From the NCBI RefSeq assembly GCF_026153205.1, contig NZ_JAPFBW010000020.1:1-64000 (forward strand): DNA of 64,000 nucleotides, written 5' to 3'. Origin of the DNA: Aquabacterium sp. A7-Y (GTDB lineage Bacteria; Pseudomonadota; Gammaproteobacteria; Burkholderiales; Burkholderiaceae_C). The notes beneath the pieces are model-generated. The model was not told the DNA's origin. It searched no databases and saw only the letters and a list, made by a program, of their open reading frames with translations. Position numbers and translations under genes: made by a program. Of this stretch, positions 47,201-54,506 are shown in pieces; position 1 is the first letter of the stretch; every line of letters begins with the position of its first letter.

Positions 47201-47578
47201 CGGAAACAGCGCCGGCCCCTCGCTCGGGTGCATGAACAGCACGCTGCCGTCCCCGGCGTTCAGCTCCAGCCGGGCGTCGGCCGGGCATTCCCAGCCGACG
47301 CCGCAGGCGCCGCGGCGCCGGCTGCCGGAGCGGTAGACACGTTTCCATTCGAGCGGGATGCGTCCGGGTAGCACGCCATCGACCTGCTCCATGACCACCT
47401 CACCGGTCAGGAGGTTGACCGGTGAGCCCCTGAGCACCTTGCACTTCAGGAAGCCCCGGCCCACGACCGGGAGGCGGGAGGCGGGCAACGGAACCGGCGA
47501 GGGCGACGGCGGCAGAGCACCGAGGTGGGTGTCGAGGCCCAGCTGCGGGTCGCGGTGTTGGGACAAAGCCAGCATCAT
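44291..47578 (-). CDS. Rhs-family YD-repeat protein lacking a toxin domain
   Basis: About 1095 aa. A short N-terminus leads to a DUF6531-like block (SPVNLLTGEVVMEQVDGVLP). About 20 YD repeats follow (for example FEYDQAGRTTALVDPE, FTYDERGNLLRLQRPD, YEYDNLGQPVRVLHPG). The core ends with the standard signature GQYEDEETGLYYNLQRYYDP then HIGSFISQNPIGLAGGVN. Only 33 residues follow that, where a toxin of 100-200 residues is usual, so it is a shell without a payload. There is no PAAR domain or VgrG nearby. The start is ATG 47578 or GTG 47581, with AAGGA upstream. Confidence 0.93.
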   Translation of the reverse strand: MMLALSQHRDPQLGLDTHLGALPPSPSPVPLPASRLPVVGRGFLKCKVLRGSPVNLLTGEVVMEQVDGVLPGRIPLEWKRVYRSGSRRRGACGVGWECPADARLELNAGDGSVLFMHPSEGPALFPALPAVPGPDGAVLELMDGAVLTDDGGEWRVRTKEDRVYHFPKQDLRRGEGGALECGLALIADLWGNWLEYERRDGRLQVLRTSSGRELQVDQHDGLIVRLRVSVPETGVARELVDYRQDSEGDLTEVRDALGQPCRYAYEAHHLVRHSKRCGLSFHFDYERSGPAWKVLQTRGDGGLYERRFAWGPGGRETRVTDSLGHVSVIQCDERGLPVLEIDPLGGRTLFEYDQAGRTTALVDPENHRSAFTYDERGNLLRLQRPDGSCESFDYDGCNKPVRSTDAGGAVWERRWDARGAMLELRSPLGAVTRYEYDNLGQPVRVLHPGGAETRLAHDSQGQVVAVIDAFGQARRLERDALGQVLASTDALGRTTRYAYDLKGRLTEVWLAGGAPAIYRYDAEDQLCEYVDELGASTRFEYAGLGLLARQWLPDGQAIAYHYDTEARLLGVDNPRGEAWRFRRDALGRVVEETDYWGQTTRWRWSIAGHLRERFDPMGGSVRCETDALGRITRTLASGPAAAEPAFEERFEFDAAGRLLACANPHIEIRRRFDVEGRLLEERQGDFVLRQRFDTRGNRIRRETSTGRGVTFAYDPLDRLVALKVDGQAPVQLSWDTAGRLRSERLGTVLQRRYRHDSEGRVTEQELVGPSGRLASTRYHRDARGELVQRVDTDAGVERYRYDSLGQIVEQLDPRGQVSRFLRDAAGDLLRTEVIEAPGRRVAGEGGQADAAWSREGRYAGTFYRYDRAGRLVWREDRRRATRLVWDSQHRLVGSETGARRCRYGYDPLGRRIFKDHGERRTRYHWDGDVLLAEARQGASGSAWREWLCYPGSHEPLALLVHPPHETAQAPAAPVRLYFFGNDVNGAPLRVFDVHGKTAWRTGYDALGACRAETLASARQPLRLQGQYEDEETGLYYNLQRYYDPHIGSFISQNPIGLAGGVNPYGWGPNVLAWINPQGLAVRAQHGSQSAGRRKG

Positions 47579-47746
47579 CACCGGTCCTTCAGGGCTGCGG
47601 GTGCGAGTGAAGGTCCAGCATCGTGGCGCCTCGACACCCTGGCCCGCGTCGAGCCCGCGGCATCAGCCGCTTCCTGCTGCCCTGCATCCTGGCCCCCTTC
47701 GATGAGTTCCGGTGGGCAGATGCTAGGCAAGGCCGGGCGCTGCGGC

Positions 47747-47759
47747 TCTCCCTAGCTTG
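47747..47759 (-). repeat. Right copy of inverted repeat (TCTCCCTAGCTTG on plus strand)
   Basis: Perfect reverse complement of 42875-42887. It lies about 170 bases upstream of the rhs start. See the left copy for the comparison. Confidence 0.5.
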
Positions 47760-47868
47760 GAGCTGGAAGAACCAACGGTTGCGCCTGCAAGGAGCCCGAC
47801 CTATGTCGCGGCAGCTCGGCCGTGTTGCGGGTCGCATCTTCAGGGGTAAACCCGGGCGACAGAATTAA

Positions 47869-47881
47869 ATTTCATCGAAAT
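47869..47881. promoter_or_regulatory. Palindrome ATTTCATCGAAAT, probable ROK operator
   Basis: A 5-3-5 palindrome (ATTTC-ATC-GAAAT) in a short AT-rich island ends 32 bases before the ROK gene start and abuts TAAAAT (47881-47886), a possible -10 box. ROK repressors such as NagC bind AT-flanked palindromes with TTC/GAA half sites, so autoregulation is likely. Confidence 0.5.
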
Positions 47882-47913
47882 AAAATGCCAAAAAACTTCT
47901 TCCCCTTCTCGAC

Positions 47914-49194
47914 GTGGCCAGGCTCCAAGCCCGCTTGATCTCCCAGCTGCACCTCTACCAGGTGCTGCACGCCGTCCGGCTCGCGCGCGGGCCGATCTCG
48001 CGAGCCGAGATCTGTCTGTCCACCGGACTGAGCCAGGCCGCGGTTTCCGGGTTGACACGTCGGCTGATCGAGGACGGCGCCTTGGTCGAGGTCGGCGCCC
48101 GCCCCTCCGCCGGCGGCCGCCGCGAGCGCGAGCTGGCGATCAATGCGGACTTCGCCTGGGTGCTCGGCGTCAAGGCAGCGATGCACCAGCTCACCATGGC
48201 GCTGGCCGATTTCGCCGGCGGCGTGCGGCATACCTTGACGCTGCCCCTGCAGGCGCCGCTGGCGCCGGCGGCGCTGATCACCGAGATCGCCGGCGCGATC
48301 GACCGTTGCTTGAACGGCGCCCCGGCCCCGGCGGCCGGGCGGCTGGCCGGCGTCGGCTTGGCGCTGCCGGGTTTTGTCGATTCGCTCGCCGATGTGCTGC
48401 TGTGGTCCCCGGTGCTGGACGCCGGCAGCCCGCGGGTCGAGGGGCTGGGGCGCTCACTGTCAGAGCTGCTCAAGGTGCCGGTCTTCATCGAGAACGACGC
48501 CAACATGCTCGCCTTGGCGCAGCAATGGTTCGGGCCCGCCGCCGGGGTCGGCAACGCCGCGCTGGTGACGCTGGAACACGGAGTGGGCCTGGGGCTGATC
48601 ATCAACGGCGAGCTCTACCGGGGTCATGCGGGCCTGGCCTCCGAACTCGGCCACCTGCAGGTCGTGCCGGGCGGCCAGCCCTGCCGCTGCGGCAAGTCGG
48701 GCTGCCTGGAGGCGTATGTCGCCCACTACGCGGTGGTGCGCGAGGGCCGCGTGGCCGGCCTGCTGCCGCCGGCGGACGGGCGGGCGCCGGCCGACGACAC
48801 CGAGCAGGCCTACCGGACCCTCGCGGCCCAGGCGCGCGAGGGCAACCCGCAGGCCGTGCGCATCTTCGAGCGCCAGGGCCGCTGGCTGGGACAGTGGATC
48901 GGCAACGTCGTCAACCTGCTGTCGCCGCAGGCGGTGATCCTGGGCGGCGGCGGCACCAGCGCCTATGACCTCTACCAGGGCGCGCTGCACGAGGCGATGC
49001 AGGACGCGATGGCCCTGCCCCATCGCGGCCGCGTGCGCCTGACCGTGATGCCGCAGGGTGACGAGGTCTGGGCCCAGGGCGCGGCCTCGCTGGTGCTGCA
49101 GCGGCTCGACGAATCGGCCGAGACGCTCGCCTCGGTGTCGCGCCACGGCCTGCTGTCGGACACACCGTCCCACAGGGAACGACCCGACGCGTGA
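47914..49194 (+). CDS. ROK-family transcriptional regulator
   Basis: A 426-aa protein from GTG 47914. The N-terminal winged helix (ISRAEICLSTGLSQAAVSGLTRRLIEDGAL) is followed by a ROK sugar-kinase-like domain with the ATP-fold phosphate motifs LEHGVGLGLIINGELYRGHA, ELGHLQVVPGG and the zinc motif CRCGKSGCLEAYVAHYAVV. It probably responds to a sugar. No sugar transport or catabolic genes are adjacent, so the target is unclear beyond likely autoregulation. Confidence 0.92.
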   Translation: MARLQARLISQLHLYQVLHAVRLARGPISRAEICLSTGLSQAAVSGLTRRLIEDGALVEVGARPSAGGRRERELAINADFAWVLGVKAAMHQLTMALADFAGGVRHTLTLPLQAPLAPAALITEIAGAIDRCLNGAPAPAAGRLAGVGLALPGFVDSLADVLLWSPVLDAGSPRVEGLGRSLSELLKVPVFIENDANMLALAQQWFGPAAGVGNAALVTLEHGVGLGLIINGELYRGHAGLASELGHLQVVPGGQPCRCGKSGCLEAYVAHYAVVREGRVAGLLPPADGRAPADDTEQAYRTLAAQAREGNPQAVRIFERQGRWLGQWIGNVVNLLSPQAVILGGGGTSAYDLYQGALHEAMQDAMALPHRGRVRLTVMPQGDEVWAQGAASLVLQRLDESAETLASVSRHGLLSDTPSHRERPDA

Positions 49195-49420
49195 CCGCGA
49201 CGCGGCGACGCCTGCGCGCTGCGCCGAAACGGGGGCAGCGGGCCAAGACGACTGGGCACCAGCGGCGTGCTGTTTGTCGTGACCGACCGCTCCCGGCCCA
49301 ATCCGGCCCCGGCGGTGCATGCCTTCTGCCCTGCCTTGCCGGGCCGCTGGCACCAGATGAGCGTGATGCTGTCGGCGGCCGGTTGCCTGCGCTGGATCCC
49401 TGCTGTTCTGCTGAGCGCCC

Positions 49421-49975
49421 TCAGCGGCGACCGTAGACGGCGATCTTGTGGCGCAGCCGCGCGGCCAGCTGGTCGTTGGCCGCGCCCAGCGCCTCCAGGA
49501 TGGTGACGGCCTCCTGCCGGTACTCCTCGATGCGCTCGGGGCCCCAGCAGAAGGCCGGGTGGTAGAGGTTGGCGATGCGGTCGGCCAACTTGACCATCCA
49601 GACCTCGCGCGGCTGTCGCCGGATGCGCGCAAGGCTGTCGGCCATCTGTGCCGCCAGGCTGCCGAGCGCCGGGGCCTTGGACAAGGCCAGCACGCCGTCC
49701 GCCACGCGCGGGCCGAAACGCTCCAGCAGGTCGGTGTAGGTGGCGGGGGTGTCCTCCAGCGTGTCGTGCAGCAGCGCGCACTGAACCGCGAAGTCGCCGT
49801 CGGCCCCGGGCGTCGCGGGCAGCGCCGCCATCAGCTCGGTGACCACCACCGCCAGGTGGTTGCTGTAGGGAATCTGCTCCCCCTCGGTGAGCCCGTCGAA
49901 GCTCTGCCCCGCATGGCAGCGGGTCGCGTACTCCCAGGCCTCGACATAGGCATCGATGTGCCATTGTTGTCGCAT
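49421..49975 (-). CDS. HD-domain hydrolase resembling MESH1/small alarmone hydrolase
   Basis: A 184-aa single-domain protein. The HD active-site series is NHLAVVV (His), ALLHDTLEDT (His-Asp ... Glu-Asp) and WMVKLADRIANL (Asp). This follows the RelA/SpoT hydrolase-domain pattern, and the length matches stand-alone MESH1-like (p)ppGpp hydrolases. Metal-dependent (p)ppGpp or related nucleotide pyrophosphohydrolysis is inferred. It starts 25 bases after the hybrid kinase stop, so it may be co-transcribed. Confidence 0.8.
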   Translation of the reverse strand: MRQQWHIDAYVEAWEYATRCHAGQSFDGLTEGEQIPYSNHLAVVVTELMAALPATPGADGDFAVQCALLHDTLEDTPATYTDLLERFGPRVADGVLALSKAPALGSLAAQMADSLARIRRQPREVWMVKLADRIANLYHPAFCWGPERIEEYRQEAVTILEALGAANDQLAARLRHKIAVYGRR

Positions 49976-50000
49976 GGTGACAGGACCTCCTCGTGACGCA

Positions 50001-53000
50001 CTATACGTCGCGAGGACCGACTCCCCCGGGGCGTCGGCCCAGCCAGCGGCTCAGCGTGGCGACCAGGACCTCCGTCTCCACGGGCTTGGAGATGTGGTCG
50101 TTCATGCCGGCCTCCAGGCAGGCGTCGCGGTCCTCGCCGAAGGCGCTCGCCGTCATCGCCAGGATGGGCGTGCTCGCATGCGCCGGCAACTTGCGGATCG
50201 CACGAGCGGCCTTGAGCCCGTCCATCTCGGGCATGTGCAGGTCCATCAGGATGAGGTCATAGGGCCGGGCTTCGGCATGCCGCACCGCCTCGACGCCGGT
50301 CTCGGCGAGGTCGATCTCCAGGCCCAGCGCGCGCAACTGCTCGGTCGCCACCAGCTGGTTCACCGGGTGGTCTTCGGCCAGCAGCACATGGGCCCCGGCG
50401 AAGGCCAGCTGCAGCGCGCCGGGAGCTGGCGCGGGCTCGAACCGCTCGCCTGCGCCGTCGCGCTGCGGATGCAGCAGCTCCAGCAGGTGCCGGCGCAGTA
50501 CGCCCAGGGACACCGGCTTCTCGATCACATGCACCGGCCCGAGTTCCTGCCCGCGGCCGCGCAATTCCTCTCGGCTGCGCCGGGTCAGCAAGAGGCCGGC
50601 GGGCGGCGCGCCGGCGGCGGCGCTGATCAACTCCTGGAGCGTCGCAGCGCCGTCGGCCTCGTCCAGTTCGGCGGCCACCAGCAGCACCGCGTACGGCAGG
50701 CCGGCGGCCGCCGTGCCGCGCACCATCGCGAGCGCTTCCGGCGCCGAGGCGACCGTCTGGGGCTCCAGCCCCAGCCGATGCAGCAAGGCGCTGAGCGCGT
50801 GGCGCGCCTGCGGCAGCGCGTCGACCACCAGGGCGCGTCGACCGGCGAGGCGCGGTTCCTGCGTGGCGGCCGGGGGCAGCGGGTCGGCGAAGCGGGCCGT
50901 GAACCAGAAGATGCTGCCTTCGCCCTCGCGGCTCGACGCGCCCGTCTCGCCCCCCCATCAGCTGCACCAGCTCGCGCGTGATCGTCAAGCCCAGCCCGGT
51001 CCCACCATAGCGACGTGTGGTGGAGTTGTCGCCCTGCTCGAAGGCGCGGAAGATCTTGTCGATCGCCTCGGGCGCGATGCCAATGCCGCTGTCGTGCACC
51101 TCGAAGCGCAACAAGGCCGCGCTGTCGCTGCGCTCGAGGCACAGGCAGCGCAGCATCACCACGCCTTTCGAGGTGAATTTCACCGCATTGCCGAGCAGGT
51201 TGAGCAGCGCCTGGCCGAGTCGCGTGGCGTCGCCGCTCATGCGGGAGGGCGTCTCGTCGACGTCCAGGACCAGCTCCAAGCCTTTTTCGCGGGCCGCGCC
51301 CTGCACCATCGTGAAGCTGCGCATCACGACGTCCTCGAGCTCGAACTCGGCCTGCTCCAGCTCCAGCTTGCCGACCTCGATCTTGGACAGGTCGAGCACG
51401 TTGTTGATGATGGCCAGCAGGTGGTGCGAGGCTTCCACCACCAGGTCCAGCCGCTGCCGCATCACGGTGTCCCGGATGTCGCGCTGCATCAGGTGGGTGA
51501 GGCCGATGATGGCGTTCATCGGGGTGCGGATTTCGTGGCTCATGTTGGCCAGGAAGGCGCTCTTGGCACGGGTGGCCGCCTCCGCCTGCACGCTGCGTTC
51601 GGTCAAGGCCTGGTTGAGCTCGACCAGCTCGCGCTCCAGCCGTTTGCGGTCGGACAGGTCGACGGCGATCACGATGTGGCCCAGCGTCCCGCCGCCCTCG
51701 TCGCGCAGGCTGCTCGCGGTCAGCAGCACCGGCAGGCGGCTGCCGTCGGCCCTCACGAAGGTCCACTCGTGCTCCACCCCGCCGGCCGCGCCGGCACCGA
51801 ACAAGGCCTCGGCCGGCTCGACCGCGCGTCCCAGCTGTTCGGCCAGCGCCGTCGCCCGCTCCCGCAGCTGCTCGGGGTCGAGGAACTGCAGCAGGTCCTT
51901 CTTGCCGAGCACGTCCTCGGCGCGGTAGTGCAGCATCGCCTCGGCGGCCGGGTTGAAGAGGGTCACGCGGCCGGCCATGTCGGTGGCGATGAAGGCGCTG
52001 CCGGCGCTCACGAGGATGGCCCGCTCGCGCGCCGCCAGCGCCCGCAGCTGCGCCGTGCGGCGCAGCACCTGCTGTTCCAGCGTGGCGTTGAGCTGCAGGA
52101 TCTCGGCCTGGGCGGCCTTGCGGTGGCTGATGTCGCTGACCGTCTTGGCGGCGCCCACGACGTGCCGGCCGCCGAGCCGGATCGGCGACACCGCCACCGA
52201 CACGTCGAGCAGGCTGCCATCGCTGCGCCGGCGCACCGTGTCGAAGCGCGGCACGGCCTCGCCGCGGGCGGCGCACTCGAGCAGCCAGGCCTCCTCCGCC
52301 TCCTGGCCCGGCGGCAAGGTCAGATCGCTCAAGAGCCGGCCCAGGGCCTCGGCGGCGCTGTAGCCGAACATGCGCTCCGCGGCGCCGTTCCAATCGGTGA
52401 CGCGGCCCTCGGGCGAAAGGCCGATGATGGCGTCGTGGGCGCTCTCCACCATGGCGGCCATGCGCGCCTGCTGCACTCGAACCACCCGCTCGCGCTGCAC
52501 TCCGACCAGCACCACGTGCAGCAGCACGGCCATCAGGGCAGACGCCGCCGCGATGCCGGCGGCCAGCCCCCATGGACTGCGCAGATTCAGCTCCGCGATG
52601 AAGGGCGGCAAGGCCTTCACCTCCACCATCCATTCACGCGCGTACATGGGCAGCGGGATGCGCCGGACCAGCCGGGCCGCCGCGTCGCCCGCCTGCCAGC
52701 CCGGCGAGGTGAAAAACGGGTCCGTGCGACCGTCGGAGATGTCGTGCAGGGCCAGCGCGAAGAGGCCGTCGGCGGCGATGTCCTGCAGCACCTCGTCGGT
52801 CACCAGCGGCGTGTAGGCCCAGCCTATCGTGCTCGCCTCGCGGCGCGTGACGGTGGAAGGCAGTTGCTCCTCGGCGTAGATGGGCAGCAGGAGCAGGAAG
52901 GAGCGCAAGGGCTGCCCGGTCGCCTGCACCAGGGTGATGGGTGCGGTCAGGCTGGGCCGGCCGGTCCGCATCGCGATGTCCGCGGCGGCCCGGCGGCGCG

Positions 53001-53544
53001 GCTCGGAGGCGATGTCCAGACCCACCGCCTCGACGTTCAACTCGACCGGCTCGATGTACTGGATGACGTAGCGGTCGCCGTCGTGCGCCTGCAGCTGCCG
53101 GATTTTGAAACCGGGCCCACCCTCACGGCGCGCCTCTGCCAGGAAGGCAGCCTCGCGCTCGGCCGGCACGCGGCGGACGAAACCGAAGCCGCGCGAGCCG
53201 GGGAACTCGCGGGCGATGTCGCGCGACAGGCTGTACTGGTGGAAGCGCTCGTGATTGACGGCCTTGCCGCCGGCGGCAATCACCGCTCCGCGGGCGCCAC
53301 GCAGGCCGTAGGCGTAGGCTTCCATGCGGCCTTCCACCCGCTTGACCACGCCCTGTGCCAGGGTCTGGAAGCGCTCCTGCTCGATGCGGGCATTGACCTC
53401 GCCCTGCCACCAGGCGACCACCGCGGCCACCAGCAGCCCGATCAGCAGCACCAGCCACGGCAAGACACGCAGGCTGGGACTGGCAGAAGTGGGGTCCGAC
53501 GGAGGGTCCCGGCTCAGCCCCAGCGGTTCGCTCGGCGTGCTCAT
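50001..53544 (-). pseudogene. CHASE-PAS-PAS hybrid histidine kinase, frameshifted in a C7 tract
   Basis: If the frame is corrected this is an ~1180-aa hybrid kinase. TM1 is at about 28-46, a CHASE domain at about 80-300 (GLRGARGAVIAAGG, GFGFVRRVPAERE), and TM2 at about 325-348. Two PAS domains, HisKA (LANMSHEIRTPMNAIIGLTH; His670) and HATPase_c (HDSGIGIAPEAIDKIFRAFE, YGGTGLGLTITREL) follow. A degenerate receiver and a true receiver (VLLAEDHPVNQLVATEQL, LILMDLHMPEMDG) end it. At 50950-50956 a run of seven C shifts the frame just after RELVQLMGG. Removing one base joins it to the receiver half, which ends at TAG 50001. GGGAGG precedes the ATG at 53544. Confidence 0.88.
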
Positions 53545-53718
53545 GCCGCCTCCCGCGCTTGCGGGCACCACTCGCGGCAACCGGTCTTGCTCGACATACA
53601 AACTTCCAAAAAACACAGCAGGCGGCCTGCGTCTCATACCACAACGTCGCTCCCCAGCAATCGACGCGCCTTCAGCAAGGCCGGGCAAGCCGGCGCGGGC
53701 GCCGGTAACATCGCCCCC

Positions 53719-54498
53719 GTGACGACACCCATCCATCTTGCCGTTCTCGACGACGAAGTCGACATCACCCAACTGCTCGCCGGCTACCTCGGCAGCCAGG
53801 GTTACCGGGTCAGCCAGCTGCACAGCGGCCGCGCGCTGGTGGAGCTGATGAACGCCGACCCGCCGCAGCTGGTGCTGCTGGACCTCGGCCTGCCCGGAGA
53901 AGACGGCCTGTCCATCGCTCGCCACCTGCGCGAGCACTGGCGCTGCGGGCTGGTCATCGTGACAGGTCGCGGCGACGCCATCGACAAGGTCGTCGGCCTG
54001 GAGGTCGGCGCCGACGACTATGTCACGAAACCTTTTGAGCTGCGTGAACTGCTGGCACGCATTCGTGCGGTGCTGCGCCGCGTGGAGCCGGCACCGCCCG
54101 CGCCGGCGGCCGGCGCCGCGTCCGGAGCGACGTCCGCCCCGGCAGCTGCGCCGGCCGCCGGGGCCCCTGCGGGGCCGCCCGAGCGCCTGCGTTTCGGGCC
54201 TTGGCAGCTCGATCTCGCAGCGCGCCGGTTGCTCGACGAGCAGGGGGCGGAGGTGGTGCTGACGGCTGGCGAGTTCGACCTGCTGTACGCCTTCGCGCGC
54301 TGCCCCGGCCGCGTGCTGACGCGCGATTTCCTGCTGGAGCAGACGCGCGGGCGCGAAGCCGGGCCCTTCGACCGCACCATTGACGTGCAAGTCGGCCGGC
54401 TGCGCAAGAAGCTGGAGGGCGATCCCGGGAAACCGCAGCTGATCAAGTCGGTGCGCGGCGCGGGCTATCTCTTTTTGCTACCGGTCACGCCGGCTTGA
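53719..54498 (+). CDS. OmpR/PhoB-type response regulator
   Basis: A 259-aa protein from GTG 53719. The receiver domain has LAVLDDEVDI (acidic pair), LVLLDLGLPGEDG (phospho-Asp), VTGRGD and DDYVTKPF (Lys). An unusually long Ala/Pro linker of about 45 residues leads to a winged-helix Trans_reg_C domain (LTAGEFDLLYAFARCPGRVL, RTIDVQVGRLRKKLEGDPGK, then IKSVRGAGYLF). It lies between the divergent hybrid kinase and a co-oriented PAS-GAF kinase that begins 8 bases after its stop; either may be its partner. Confidence 0.93.
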   Translation: MTTPIHLAVLDDEVDITQLLAGYLGSQGYRVSQLHSGRALVELMNADPPQLVLLDLGLPGEDGLSIARHLREHWRCGLVIVTGRGDAIDKVVGLEVGADDYVTKPFELRELLARIRAVLRRVEPAPPAPAAGAASGATSAPAAAPAAGAPAGPPERLRFGPWQLDLAARRLLDEQGAEVVLTAGEFDLLYAFARCPGRVLTRDFLLEQTRGREAGPFDRTIDVQVGRLRKKLEGDPGKPQLIKSVRGAGYLFLLPVTPA

Positions 54499-54506
54499 GG
54501 TTCCCC

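Larger units (their letters stand above)
47579..47913. other. Divergent intergenic region between rhs and the ROK regulator
   Basis: These 335 bases contain the right copy of the 13-bp inverted repeat (47747-47759) and, next to the ROK start, an AT-rich operator-like palindrome. No ORF with a ribosome-binding site is seen. Confidence 0.5.

Noticed and set aside
44147-47371. A 1074-codon open frame on the plus strand
   Set aside because: Antisense to the rhs gene; its length results from high GC and lacks any domain, signal or ribosome-binding site.
50713-53718. The long 5' part of a 1261-codon plus-strand frame
   Set aside because: Antisense to the hybrid kinase; only its last 259 codons from GTG 53719 encode the response regulator.
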